Notes: a model not told the origin generated them from the sequence alone. A stretch of DNA of 64,000 nt from Actinomycetota bacterium (GCA_018268415.1 JAFDWO010000011.1:1-64000), one strand, 5' to 3'. Positions 9,169-18,680 are shown, numbered from the stretch's first letter. Numbers and translations are program-made.

Positions 9169-10715
9169 AACGCGCGTTCGCAGGGCTCCTCGTCGTCGCG
9201 GCCGTGGTGGCCGTGATCGTGCTGATCTCCGGCAGCTCGAGCGAAGGCTACGTCGTGCGAGCGGTCTTCAGCAACGGCTCGTTCATGGTCGCCGGCGAGC
9301 AGGTGCGGGTGGCGGGCGCCAACGTCGGCACGATCAAGTCCGTCAGCGTCTCGCTGCCCGGTGAACCGACCGCCGAAAGGGGCGGCAAGCTCGTCGACGT
9401 CCCCGGCAAGGCGATCATCGAGCTCGAAATCTCGGACCCGAGCTTCCAGGACTTCCGCCAGGACGCCGGCTGCGAAATCCGGCCGCAGTCGCTGATCGGC
9501 GAGAAGTACGTCGACTGCCACCCCACCGAGCCGCGCGCGCCGGGGCAGCAGCCCCCGCCGCCGCTGACGCGGATCCCGGACGGCGAACCGGGCGCGGGGC
9601 AGTACCTGCTGCCGCTCGGGCGCAACCAGACCACGGTCGACCCGGACCTGATCAACAACATCAACTCGTTGCCCTACGCGCAGCGCTTCCGGTTGATCTT
9701 CAATGAACTCGGTGCCGGCTTGGCGGGCCGCGGCCAGGACCTCGAGGCGGCGATCAAGCACGCGAACCCGACCCTACGCTCGGTCGACAAGCTGTTCGGC
9801 CAGCTGACCGAACAGAAGGACCAGCTTGCCCAGTTGGCCGCCGAATCGCAGGAAATCCTCGAACCGCTGACCCGCGAAAAAGAACACGTGGTCGGCTTCC
9901 TCGCCCACTCTGGCGAAGCGGCGGAAGCGAGCTCCGAACATGGCGCCGAACTCGAAGCGGCGCTGCAGAAGTTCCCCACCTTCCTCGTGGAGTTCCGCGA
10001 AACGATGAGGAATCTCAAGGAGTTCTCGGACGCCGGCACGCCGTTGCTCGAAGACCTCGGCGTCGCCGCCCCGGCGCTGACCAACGCGACGCGGACGCTC
10101 ACGCCGTTCTCGGAAGCGACGACGGTGGCGCTGAAGAGCCTCGCCACCGCCGGTGAAGCGTCGGGCCCGGTGTTCGCCCAGGCCACGCCGGTCGTGCGGA
10201 AGGCGGGCAAGCTGGCGAAGACCGGCGTCGTCCCGACCAAGGAACTGGCGGGATTGTTCAGGAGCCTCGAGGGGACCGGCGGCTGGAGGAGCCTCACCGA
10301 ACTGATCTACAACTCGGCCGGCGCATTCAACGGTTTCGACAAGTATGGGCACTACGGGCGGGCTGCGGTGACCCTGACGACCTGCCTGAAATACGAAGCC
10401 AACAAGGGCGGCTACAGCGGTTGTGTCGCCCGCTTCAACGGCTACCAGCACGCAGAACCGGCGGAATCGCTCACCTCGGTCGCCCAGCTGCGACAGCTTC
10501 TTGAACAGACTCGGGCGGCACGGAGCGGCGGTACGAGCGCCGGGACCGAAGGTCGCGCAGGCCTGACGACCGGCCTCGGCTCGGCGGAATCGACCGAACC
10601 GTCGGCGCCCGCCGAACGCCTCAGGGGTGAACGCGAAGAAGAAGCCGGGCTCGGCGAAGCCAGGCAAACCGAAGGGGGCACCGAACCCCTTCTCAACTAC
10701 CTCTTGGGCCAATGA
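9165..10715 (+). CDS. Mce-family protein, 2nd of six
   Basis: 516 residues from the ATG at 9165, which overlaps the previous stop as ATGA; an in-frame ATG further upstream (9048) lies inside the first mce gene and would displace the membrane helix. It has one helix at residues 4-22, then an MCE domain (about 30-120) with QVRVAGANVGTIKSV and RPQSLIGEKYVDC, and a helical stretch ending in a low-complexity tail rich in Ser, Gly and Glu. Expected to be one of the six different subunits of a hetero-hexameric lipid channel outside the membrane. Confidence 0.92.
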   Translation: MKRAFAGLLVVAAVVAVIVLISGSSSEGYVVRAVFSNGSFMVAGEQVRVAGANVGTIKSVSVSLPGEPTAERGGKLVDVPGKAIIELEISDPSFQDFRQDAGCEIRPQSLIGEKYVDCHPTEPRAPGQQPPPPLTRIPDGEPGAGQYLLPLGRNQTTVDPDLINNINSLPYAQRFRLIFNELGAGLAGRGQDLEAAIKHANPTLRSVDKLFGQLTEQKDQLAQLAAESQEILEPLTREKEHVVGFLAHSGEAAEASSEHGAELEAALQKFPTFLVEFRETMRNLKEFSDAGTPLLEDLGVAAPALTNATRTLTPFSEATTVALKSLATAGEASGPVFAQATPVVRKAGKLAKTGVVPTKELAGLFRSLEGTGGWRSLTELIYNSAGAFNGFDKYGHYGRAAVTLTTCLKYEANKGGYSGCVARFNGYQHAEPAESLTSVAQLRQLLEQTRAARSGGTSAGTEGRAGLTTGLGSAESTEPSAPAERLRGEREEEAGLGEARQTEGGTEPLLNYLLGQ

Positions 10716-12136
10716 GGAACCGCAACGGAGGATTCGCGGTGAGCCCGGTGCTGGTCGGTGCGGTGACCGTCCTGGTGATCATCGTCGCCGTCTTTCTCGC
10801 CTACAACGCGAACAACGGGCTCCCGTTCGTGTCGACTTACAACATCAAGGCGCGGGTTCCCAACGCGGACGCGCTGGTGAAGGCGAACGAGGTGCGGATC
10901 GGCGGCGCCCGTGTCGGCGTGGTCAAGTCAGTGGTTCCAGTGCAGCTGCCGAACGGTGGGGTGGAGGCCGAACTCACGCTGAGCCTCGACAAGAGCGCCG
11001 AACCCATCCCGAAGGGCTCGACGCTGTTGATCCGGCCGAAATCGCCGCTCGGGCTGAAGTACCTGCAGATCACCCCCGGTACCTCGAACGAATCGATCAA
11101 GGCCGGCGAAACGATCCCGGTCCGGTACGCGAGGCCGGAACCAGGGGACATCGACAGATTCTTCGACATGTTCAACACGCCGACCCGCAAGGCGATCCAG
11201 CGCAACCTGGCGGGCTTCGGAAACGCGCTGGCGGGCCGCGGCCCGCAGCTGAACGAAGCGATCGGTGCGCTGCGCGGGCTGGTCGAACAAGGCGAGCCGG
11301 CGGCGGCGAACCTGGCGGCGCCGAGCACCAACTTCGCCGGGTTCTTCAAGGCGCTCGAGGCGCTCGCGGCGACCGTCGCTCCGGTCGCCCAGGAGCAGGC
11401 GAGCATGTTCGTCGTTCTCGACCAGACGTTCACCGCCTTCGCCAACGTCTCGCGGCCCTACATCCAGGAAACGATCGAGAAAGGCCCGCCGACGCTGGAA
11501 ACGGTGAACGCCGGCCTGCCGAAGGTAAACCCCTTCCTGCACGACACCGCGCGCTTCTTCACTGCTCTGCGACCGGGTGCCAAGGCGCTGCAGGAAACCG
11601 CACCGATCATCGCCGAATCCCTGCGCGCCGGCGTCCCGGCGCTGAACGCCTCCCCGGTGCTCAACAACCAGCTGCTCCCGACCGCCGAAGCGCTGCTCGC
11701 GTTCCAGCAGTCCGAAGGGGTCTTTACGGGGTTGGACCTCCTCACCGACCTGAACAAGAACCTCAAGGAACCGCTCGAATACATCGTCCCGGCCCAGACC
11801 AAGTGCTTCTACGGGACGCTGCTGTTCGCCAATCTGGCCAGCTCAAACAGTCAGGGCAACGACTATGGGAAGTGGCTCAACGTAATTTCATTCGAGCCCG
11901 CGACGGGGCCCAATAGTGAGGGTGGCCAGGCGTCAGCGCCAGCATCGGGTCCGAGGAGGAACCACCTCCACTTCAATCCGTACCCGCAGACCGCCGCCCC
12001 GGGCCAAAACGACATCTGTGAAGCCGGCAACGAGAAGTACATCCCCGGCAAGACGGTTATCGGGCATACCAAGCTCTGGGGTACGACCACCAGGAACCTG
12101 GCGCCTACCTCTTCCGGAACGGAAAAGGGGAGATGA
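10712..12136 (+). CDS. Mce-family protein, 3rd of six
   Basis: 474 residues, ATGA overlap with the preceding gene. The N-terminal helix lies at about 10-30. The MCE domain is about 38-120 with EVRIGGARVGVVKSV and LLIRPKSPLGLKYLQI, followed by the helical tube region. The C-terminal tail mentions no lipobox. Same presumed role as its neighbours; the order within the operon suggests it is the mceC-position subunit, but sequence alone does not let me assign letters. Confidence 0.92.
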   Translation: MRNRNGGFAVSPVLVGAVTVLVIIVAVFLAYNANNGLPFVSTYNIKARVPNADALVKANEVRIGGARVGVVKSVVPVQLPNGGVEAELTLSLDKSAEPIPKGSTLLIRPKSPLGLKYLQITPGTSNESIKAGETIPVRYARPEPGDIDRFFDMFNTPTRKAIQRNLAGFGNALAGRGPQLNEAIGALRGLVEQGEPAAANLAAPSTNFAGFFKALEALAATVAPVAQEQASMFVVLDQTFTAFANVSRPYIQETIEKGPPTLETVNAGLPKVNPFLHDTARFFTALRPGAKALQETAPIIAESLRAGVPALNASPVLNNQLLPTAEALLAFQQSEGVFTGLDLLTDLNKNLKEPLEYIVPAQTKCFYGTLLFANLASSNSQGNDYGKWLNVISFEPATGPNSEGGQASAPASGPRRNHLHFNPYPQTAAPGQNDICEAGNEKYIPGKTVIGHTKLWGTTTRNLAPTSSGTEKGR

Positions 12137-13653
12137 CGTCCGACGCCCGACAGAGCAGATCGGCCGGGGCCACGCCGAAGAAACGGCGCCACGGCAAGCC
12201 GCGCGTGCCGAACTGGCTGATCGCTGTGATCTTCATCCTGATCTTCACGATCGGGCCGTACCTGGCGTTCACCAAACACATCCCGTTCACCAGCTACGGG
12301 TACGAGCTGAAGGCGACCTTCACCAACTCAGCGAACATCTCGCTGAAGTCGCCGGTGCGGATCGCCGGGGTGGAAGTCGGGAAGGTGGTCTCGACCGAAC
12401 GCGATGGCGATGCCACCACCGTCACCTTCACCGTCGACGACTCCGGCCGGCCGATCCACCAGAACGCGTTCGCCACGGTCAAGCCGCGGATCTTCCTCGA
12501 GGGGAACTTCTTCATCGACCTCGATCCCGGCAGTCCCGGTTCGCCCGAACTGGGCAGCGGCGGGACGATCCCGATCAGCCACACCGCGACGGCGGTGCAG
12601 ATCGACGAAGTGCTGACCGCGCTGCAGTCGCCGGTTCGCGCCAACCTCGGCCGGTTGCTGGAGAGCTACGGGCAAGCGCTCACCCATGAGCCGACCGCTG
12701 CGGAAAACGCGAACCAGCTACCGCAGGTTGCTGGTCTCTCCGGCGGGCAGGCGCTCAACAAGACCTTCGAATACGGCGGCGAAGCCGGGAAATACAGCGC
12801 CCAGGTCACCCAGGCACTCACCGGCACCCGGAAGCACGATCTCGCCAGGCTGGTCTCGGGCTCGGCCCGAACCTTCAACGCCTTCAGCGCCGACCAGGCG
12901 GCCTTGCAAGGGCTGATCGACAACTTCGACACTTTCACCGGGGCGCTTGCCAACCAGTCGGAAAACCTGCAGACCACGGTCCGCGAGCTGGCGCCGACCC
13001 TACAGACCGCGCACACCTCGCTGATCAGCCTCGATCGTTCGCTGCCGCCCCTGCGAACCTACGCGATCGAGCTGACTCCCGCGGTCGCCGAGCTGCCGGG
13101 CCTGATCAAGGCATCGAAACCGTGGCTCGCCCAGGTGCGCCCGTTGCTCACCGGCAAGGAGGCGGGCGGCGCGGTGAAGCTGCTGGCCGAAGCGACGCCG
13201 GGACTCGCCGGCGCGACGCAGGCCGGTAAGTCGGTCGCGCTGCCACAGCTCAACCAGCTCAGCCAGTGCACCACCAAGGTTCTGGTGCCGACCTCTGAAG
13301 AGCCGATCAACGACCGCTTCGGCGACGGCGGACCGAACTACCGCGACTTCTGGCGGCTGCTCACCAACCTCGCGGGCGCCAGTCAGAACTTCGACGGCAA
13401 CGGTCCATACGTACGCGCTCAAGGCGGCGGCGGCCCATATTTGCTCGAAGAACTCAGCCCACATGCTGAAAACCCTCCGCAGCGTCGCCAGTACACGCGG
13501 TCGATCGAACCCCCCCTTGGCATCCAGCCGCAGCTCGCCGGCCAACCGGAATCAAAGCCTGACGTTCGTTGTGAAACCAATCCCGTCCCTGACATCAACG
13601 GTGGCCCCGGCAGTGTCGGCGCGACCGGCGTGAAAGTGATCAGCGGACCCTGA
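12133..13653 (+). CDS. Mce-family protein, 4th of six
   Basis: 506 residues, ATGA overlap. Basic N-terminus, helix about 29-48 (LIAVIFILIFTIGPYLAF), MCE domain about 55-145 with VRIAGVEVGKVVST and PRIFLEGNFFIDLDPG, then the helical region with repeated leucines and an extracytoplasmic C-terminus rich in Pro and Gly. Operon position and spacing support co-translation with the other five subunits. Confidence 0.92.
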   Translation: MTSDARQSRSAGATPKKRRHGKPRVPNWLIAVIFILIFTIGPYLAFTKHIPFTSYGYELKATFTNSANISLKSPVRIAGVEVGKVVSTERDGDATTVTFTVDDSGRPIHQNAFATVKPRIFLEGNFFIDLDPGSPGSPELGSGGTIPISHTATAVQIDEVLTALQSPVRANLGRLLESYGQALTHEPTAAENANQLPQVAGLSGGQALNKTFEYGGEAGKYSAQVTQALTGTRKHDLARLVSGSARTFNAFSADQAALQGLIDNFDTFTGALANQSENLQTTVRELAPTLQTAHTSLISLDRSLPPLRTYAIELTPAVAELPGLIKASKPWLAQVRPLLTGKEAGGAVKLLAEATPGLAGATQAGKSVALPQLNQLSQCTTKVLVPTSEEPINDRFGDGGPNYRDFWRLLTNLAGASQNFDGNGPYVRAQGGGGPYLLEELSPHAENPPQRRQYTRSIEPPLGIQPQLAGQPESKPDVRCETNPVPDINGGPGSVGATGVKVISGP

Positions 13654-15092
13654 TGGCGACCCAGACTCCGAAACCCACGCCGACCCCTGAACGGCGCAGT
13701 CGCATCGGGCACTTCCGCGCCTGGCTCACTCGACAGGCGCGCGGGCACCGCACCGACACGATCGCGATCCTCGTCCTCGCCTTTGTCGGCATCGTGATGA
13801 TGCTCGGGATCTTCACCCAGCAGAAAGCTTCGCTGCCGTCATGGCTGCCGTTCGTCGGCGAAGAATTCAAGAGCATCTCGGCCGAATTCACCACTGCCCA
13901 GGCGGTCACTCCCGGCCAGGGTCAGGCGGTCGATGTTGCCGGCCTGCAGATCGGCAAGGTCTCCTCGGTCAGCCTCGAAGACGGGCACGCGATCGTCGGC
14001 ATGCAGATCGAGCCGAAGTACATGCAGCTGATCCACCCTGATGCCCATTTCCTGCTGCGGCCGAAAACCGGGCTCAACGACATGACCGTCGAGGTCGAAC
14101 CGGGCAGCGGTACGGAAGCCGTGGAAGACGGGCACCGGTTCCCCCTCGCCCAGACCGAAGCGAACGTGCAGCTGGAAGCACTGTGGAACAGCCTCGACGC
14201 CGATACGCGCCAGTACATCCAGTTGCTGGTGGCCGGCGGGGCGCAGGGGATCGGTGGCCGTGGCGTGCAGCTCGGCAACGCCCTGCGGCGCTTCGAGCCG
14301 TTCGTCGAGTACACCGCGAAACTGAACAAAGCCATCGCGGGCCGTCGCACCGAGTTGGCGAAGGTGATCCATGATTTCGGCGAACTCACCACCGAACTCG
14401 GCAAGCATGATGCCCAGATCCGCCGCTTCGTCGGCTCCTCCGAAAAGGCGCTCGGCAACTTCGCGCACCAGCAGGCGGCGCTGGAAGAAACCTTTGAAGA
14501 GTTCCCCGAAACGTTGAAGGTCGCGAACGAAGGCCTGGCGAGCTCGAACGAATTCTCGACCGTCGCCTTGCCGACGCTGACCAAGCTGATCCCGCAGGCA
14601 CAGGCATCGACGCCCGCCTTCAAGGCGACGGAGCGGCTCTTCAGCCAGACGACGGCGCCGATCCGCGATGGCATCCGCCCGTTCTCGCAGGAAGTTCGGC
14701 CGTTGCTGACCGCCGCCAACGAAGGCTCGAAGCCGCTCGAAAAGACGGTGCGGAGCTTTGGCGAAGGCCTCGGCGGACTGAACTCCTTCTTCAACGAACT
14801 CGCCTATAAGCCGAAGGGCAGCAAGCAGAGCTACCTCTTCTACGTCCCCTGGGTCAACCACGATTTCAGCACCGCCTTCAGCCTCGAAGACGGTGGGGGG
14901 CCGGTTTTGCGGAGCTCCGTCCAGCTCAGCTGCACCGGCGCGGCCCTCGGCTTCGGGATCGTCGAACAAACGAAATTCGAAAACCTGCAGACGCTGCTCG
15001 AACTCATCGGCGCCCCGCGTGCGCCCGAACTGCCGAACCCCTTCGGCGAACCTGGGCATTGCACGACCGCCGAAGGGGCCGGGGAAAAATGA
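13653..15092 (+). CDS. Mce-family protein, 5th of six
   Basis: 479 residues; start and previous stop share one base (TGATG). The basic N-terminus reaches to residue 30, the helix is about 33-52, and the MCE domain (about 68-150) has AVDVAGLQIGKVSSV and LLRPKTGLNDMTVEVEPG. A helical domain with VQLGNALRRFEPFVEYTAKL follows, typical of Mce proteins. No lipoprotein box is seen, whereas the fifth gene of mycobacterial mce operons usually encodes a lipoprotein. Confidence 0.92.
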   Translation: MATQTPKPTPTPERRSRIGHFRAWLTRQARGHRTDTIAILVLAFVGIVMMLGIFTQQKASLPSWLPFVGEEFKSISAEFTTAQAVTPGQGQAVDVAGLQIGKVSSVSLEDGHAIVGMQIEPKYMQLIHPDAHFLLRPKTGLNDMTVEVEPGSGTEAVEDGHRFPLAQTEANVQLEALWNSLDADTRQYIQLLVAGGAQGIGGRGVQLGNALRRFEPFVEYTAKLNKAIAGRRTELAKVIHDFGELTTELGKHDAQIRRFVGSSEKALGNFAHQQAALEETFEEFPETLKVANEGLASSNEFSTVALPTLTKLIPQAQASTPAFKATERLFSQTTAPIRDGIRPFSQEVRPLLTAANEGSKPLEKTVRSFGEGLGGLNSFFNELAYKPKGSKQSYLFYVPWVNHDFSTAFSLEDGGGPVLRSSVQLSCTGAALGFGIVEQTKFENLQTLLELIGAPRAPELPNPFGEPGHCTTAEGAGEK

Positions 15093-16681
15093 GTAAGCGC
15101 GCCCCCAGCACCACGCAGCTCCTGGTGATAACCGCGTTTGCCCTGTCCTGCTTCGGGATCCTGCTCTTCCTTTGGGTGACCTTCGGTGGCCCCACCCCGT
15201 TCAAAGCCAAGAGCTACCAGGTCACGGTCCCGTTCACCGAGGCCTCACAGCTGGCCGAACAGTCCGACGTGCGGATCTCCGGCGTCGACGTCGGCAAAGT
15301 CGAAAGCATCGAACTGGGCCCCAAGGGCCGTGAATCGGTGGCGCTGCTGAACATCGACGACAAGTACGCGCCGCTGCCTCAGGGCACCCGCGCGATGCTG
15401 CGGACCAAGACGCTCCTCGGTGAGACCTACGTCGAACTGACGCCGGGCTCCAAGGAAGAACCGCCGCTCGAAGACGGCGGACAGCTGCCGGCGGCGCAGG
15501 TCGCCGAATCGGCCCAGCTCGACGAGATCTTCCAGACCTTCAACCCGGAAACGCGCCGCGCCTTCCAGACCTGGATGCAGGAAGCGGCGGTGGCGATCGA
15601 GGGTCAGGGTCAAAACCTCTCGTATGCGATCGGCAACTTCGAACCGACCTTCAAGGAATACGAAGGCCTCTTTCGCGTCCTCAACAGCCAGAAGCTCGCG
15701 GTCTCGAAACTGTTCAGCAACGGCGCGAAGACGTTCGAAGCACTACGCGGCCGCGAAGGCGAACTCGCGAACCTGATCCGCAGCTCCAACGACCTCTTCA
15801 AGACGACGGCAAGTCGAAACGAAGACATCGAAGCTCTCTTCCGCGCCTTCCCGACTTTCGAGGACGAGTCGCGTCTCACCGTCGCCCGCCTGCAGAGTTT
15901 CGCCACCAACGCCGACCCACTGTCGAAGCAGTTGGTCCCGGTCGCCGAACAGCTGTCGCCGACCCTGATCAAGTTCGGCGAACTGGCGCCGGAAGCAAAG
16001 AAGCTCTTCGAAGCGCTGCCCGCGGTGGAGCGTGAGGCGCCGACCGGCTTCCCTGCCCTGCGCAAGCTGTTTCGCGACCAGTTCCCGCCGTTGTTGCGAG
16101 CGGTCGATCCGTTTGTCCGTAACCTGAATCCGATAGTGACCGGGCTCGGTCTCTATAGACGCGAGGTCACCTCGTTCTTCGGCAATGTCACGGCCGCCGC
16201 CGACGCCGAACTCACCGAAACCAACGAAGCGGGAAACAAGGTGCATTTCCTGCGGACCCTTGGGCCGATCAATCCCGAATCTGTCGCCACCTATCCGTCG
16301 CGGCTCGCCCTCAACCGGAACAGTGCCTACAGACCGCCGGGCTGGGCGGAAGAAATTCTCCACGGGTTGCCCAGCTTCAGCACCGCGAACTGCAGCTCCG
16401 GTCTGGTCGCCGAACTCGACCCGTCAACGCCCACCAACCCGGCCTTCCTCGAACGCATCAGGAAGCTGAAAGAAGAAGGTCAGACCGAATTCACCGAACA
16501 GGAAAGAATTACGCAGGCCGAAAGCCTCTTCAATCGGATCAAGCGGTTCGCCTTCGGCGAACAATCAAGCACCGCCGCCGCTCCGACGCCCCCGTGTAGA
16601 CAACAGCAGAAGATCAAGTCGATCTATGGCACCGGCGAAGAGACGCAGTACCAGCACACCTTCGAACAGACGGGGCGCTGA
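15089..16681 (+). CDS. Mce-family protein, 6th of six
   Basis: 530 residues from ATG at 15089 (ATGA overlap, preceded by GGGGAAAA); a start at 15059 in the same frame would lie inside the previous gene. Helix about 13-35, MCE domain about 45-135 with VRISGVDVGKVESI and RTKTLLGETYVELTPG, then the helical region and a C-terminal stretch with three widely spaced Cys. It is the last mce gene. No permease, ATPase or mce-associated (Mas-like) gene follows, so the permease and ATPase must be encoded elsewhere. Confidence 0.92.
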   Translation: MSKRAPSTTQLLVITAFALSCFGILLFLWVTFGGPTPFKAKSYQVTVPFTEASQLAEQSDVRISGVDVGKVESIELGPKGRESVALLNIDDKYAPLPQGTRAMLRTKTLLGETYVELTPGSKEEPPLEDGGQLPAAQVAESAQLDEIFQTFNPETRRAFQTWMQEAAVAIEGQGQNLSYAIGNFEPTFKEYEGLFRVLNSQKLAVSKLFSNGAKTFEALRGREGELANLIRSSNDLFKTTASRNEDIEALFRAFPTFEDESRLTVARLQSFATNADPLSKQLVPVAEQLSPTLIKFGELAPEAKKLFEALPAVEREAPTGFPALRKLFRDQFPPLLRAVDPFVRNLNPIVTGLGLYRREVTSFFGNVTAAADAELTETNEAGNKVHFLRTLGPINPESVATYPSRLALNRNSAYRPPGWAEEILHGLPSFSTANCSSGLVAELDPSTPTNPAFLERIRKLKEEGQTEFTEQERITQAESLFNRIKRFAFGEQSSTAAAPTPPCRQQQKIKSIYGTGEETQYQHTFEQTGR

Positions 16682-16782
16682 TACGTAGGGGTACCAGCGC
16701 GGTCGTGTCTCGCAAAGACGCTTGGTCGGCGCCAGAATTTCAGTAGTCTCTATCAGGTACGAGACGAATTCCGTCAAGCTGC

Positions 16783-16811
16783 GGTTCTGACCCCTGGAAG
16801 GGGTCAGAACC
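16783..16811. repeat. Perfect 12-bp palindromic hairpin upstream of paralog E
   Basis: GGTTCTGACCCC and GGGGTCAGAACC flank the 5-nt loop TGGAA. No T-run follows, so it is not a simple intrinsic terminator of the mce operon. It ends 17 bases before the ATG of the next gene, just ahead of its ribosome site. It could be a REP-like element, an operator or a 5-prime UTR hairpin. Confidence 0.85.
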
Positions 16812-16828
16812 CAAAGAGGGAGGGGAAG

Positions 16829-17617
16829 ATGCGTAGGTATCACGTGATGCTCGTGGGGGCACTGGCTGCTTTGCTCGCCGTCTCCGCGGTGGGGATCGCG
16901 ACCGCGGCGGGAGGCGAAACCCCGGTCACGGTCAAAGTCGGCAATCTCGAACTGACGGCAAACGGTGGCTTCAGCCCGAAGGCGCTGTCGAAGACGAAAC
17001 AGACGCCGATCAGCTTCAAAGCCGCCGGCGAAGTCAAAGAGGCGGACGGCACCCATCCGCCGGCCGTCCGCGAAGTAATCCTGGAATCTGACAAAAATGG
17101 GGAAGTCCACACCAAAGGCATACCGGTGTGCAAGTCAGGTCAGATCCAGTCCACCGACACTGGGGCTGCCGAAAAGGCATGCGGGGATGCCTTGATCGGC
17201 GAAGGCCAGGCCACCGCCCAGGTGGCGATCGAAGAACAGCGACCGATCAACGTCAACTCGAAGATCCTCGTTTTCAACGGCGGTGAAACGGGCGGCGCGA
17301 CGACGTTCTTCATTCACGCCTTCTTCTCTAATCCGATCTCGGGCGCGATCATCACGACCGTGAAGATCTCGAAGATTCATAAGGGGCGTTTCGGCACCCT
17401 GGCGGTGGCAAAGATCCCCCAGCTCGTTGGCGGCACCGGCTCGATCACCAAATTCCACCTCGAAATCAAAAAGAGCGTGAAGGTTGGTGGCAAAACGATC
17501 AACCCGATCAGCGCCAAATGCACCGATGGGAAGCTCAAAGTCCACGTCCTCGGCAAGTTCGAAGACGGAACCAAAGCCGAAACCGAAATCGTCCGCGCCT
17601 GCACGTCGAAGAAGTAG
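16829..17617 (+). CDS. Secreted four-cysteine family protein, paralog E
   Basis: 262 residues, ATG after GAGGGAGGGGAAG. The signal peptide is about 1-27. The pattern matches paralogs A-D: KGIPVC, a second Cys in EKACGDALIGEGQ, LVFNGGETGG, IHAFFSNP, IPQLVGGTGSI, a Cys in SAKCTDGK, and a terminal RACTSKK. It directly follows the mce operon on the same strand, so family members bracket the operon on both sides. A good intrinsic terminator follows. Function unknown. Glu codons are almost all GAA. Confidence 0.78.
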   Translation: MRRYHVMLVGALAALLAVSAVGIATAAGGETPVTVKVGNLELTANGGFSPKALSKTKQTPISFKAAGEVKEADGTHPPAVREVILESDKNGEVHTKGIPVCKSGQIQSTDTGAAEKACGDALIGEGQATAQVAIEEQRPINVNSKILVFNGGETGGATTFFIHAFFSNPISGAIITTVKISKIHKGRFGTLAVAKIPQLVGGTGSITKFHLEIKKSVKVGGKTINPISAKCTDGKLKVHVLGKFEDGTKAETEIVRACTSKK

Positions 17618-17659
17618 GTTCGCGGCAAAGCCCACCTGGCGGTAGGTCGACGTAAAAGA

Positions 17660-17687
17660 GGGGCGGCCTCTGGGTCGCCCCTTCTTT
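17660..17687 (+). terminator. Intrinsic terminator after paralog E
   Basis: A 9-bp stem GGGGCGGCC / GGTCGCCCC (one G-U pair) with loop TCTG is followed by TTCTTT. It lies 43 bases after the stop codon of the gene ending at 17617. Confidence 0.75.
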
Positions 17688-17852
17688 GTCGGCGCTCCCG
17701 ACCGTTACACCTCGCGGATGGCCAAGGCGAGCAGACGTGGTCGCCGCCGGCGGTGGAAGCTCGGAGAGCTCGAGGGTCTGAGTCCCCTCTGCTCGACCGG
17801 GTCACCCGCGAAGGCTTCGCCACCTGCGTGACCACTCCCGGATCCTCGCCCA

Positions 17853-17890
17853 ACAGAAAAGGGGGCGACCGCTTGGCCGCCCCCTTTCTG
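17853..17890 (-). terminator. Terminator for the minus-strand lipoprotein gene
   Basis: On the minus strand GGGGGCGGCC, loop AAGC and GGTCGCCCCC form a 10-bp stem (one G-U pair) followed by TTTTCTGTTG. It lies 68 bases beyond the stop at 17958. On the plus strand an A-C mismatch weakens it. The rest of the roughly 340-base gap 17618-17957 holds only the other terminator; I see no gene in it. Confidence 0.7.
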
Positions 17891-17957
17891 GAGATATAGG
17901 ACCCGACGAGCCGTTCCTAAATCGGACGCACGCTTACCGGGACCGTCATGCGCCCGT

Positions 17958-18617
17958 TTACGGTACCACGCTTCGCCGTCTACGCAGAACAAATTCGTCT
18001 GGTGGTTCCAACGCCGAGTCGCGCAGCACGAACTCACCGCGACGCACCGGGATCGCCCTGCTCGACCTGGCGCTGCGCACGACTACGGCGCGGGTGCCGT
18101 CCGGGGCGACGCCGGCGATCGTGCGGGTCCCCGAACGTGGGTCGACCTGCGTGTTGGCGATGCCGTGGTGACGGGCCTGCTCGATCGTCGCGCAGACCGT
18201 TGCGACCCCCGGCGATCCGGGAGTTCTTGCGACCATGCAGAGGTCTCTGTTCCCGGGGACGAGCCAGTAGCGTCCCGGCAGCGTGACCGGCACGAGTCGA
18301 GCGCGATCCCAGCGCATCCCCTGGATCGGTATGTGTAGCGCCTTGGTGACGCGCCGAGGCAGCCCTTCAGCAGGCCGACGAAGAATCGAGAATTCTGCGG
18401 AAAGCTGACGTGGCGGCCGCTGCCCGGCGCCTGCTTTCGCAGCCAACCCACCCTCCCGCGCCTGAGGAACCCGGCCTTGACCTTCGATCCGTGATGACTG
18501 CGGTCCGCCGCATGCCGCAACTACGACCGTTAGGGCGAGCAAGAGCACCAGGCCGAGCCGTCGACCCGAACCATAGGGGGTGGACTCAACCTGGTGCCCG
18601 GAATGCATGATCTTCAC
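17958..18617 (-). CDS. Putative lipoprotein of unknown function
   Basis: 219 residues from GTG at 18617, or 216 from the in-frame ATG at 18608; neither has a strong ribosome site. A hydrophobic segment ending LTVVVAACGG is a lipoprotein signal with lipobox Cys about residue 36. The next part contains FSILRRPAEGLP, a short motif I associate with a lineage-specific family of secreted proteins in this group. A possible beta-rich domain follows, containing RYWLVPGNRDLCMVAR and ending RRGEFVLRDSA. Anchored outside the membrane; function unknown. Confidence 0.65.
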   Translation of the reverse strand: MKIMHSGHQVESTPYGSGRRLGLVLLLALTVVVAACGGPQSSRIEGQGRVPQAREGGLAAKAGAGQRPPRQLSAEFSILRRPAEGLPRRVTKALHIPIQGMRWDRARLVPVTLPGRYWLVPGNRDLCMVARTPGSPGVATVCATIEQARHHGIANTQVDPRSGTRTIAGVAPDGTRAVVVRSARSSRAIPVRRGEFVLRDSALEPPDEFVLRRRRSVVP

Positions 18618-18680
18618 GGCTTCGGCGGTCGTCGTAACGTGCCGTACTCCGCAGAACTCGTGCCGTCTAGCGGACGCCGC

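Noticed and set aside
17700-17840. Possible tRNA-like fold near GGGTCTGAGTCCC
   Set aside because: No T-loop TTCRA consensus, no matching acceptor stem and no anticodon arm could be formed.
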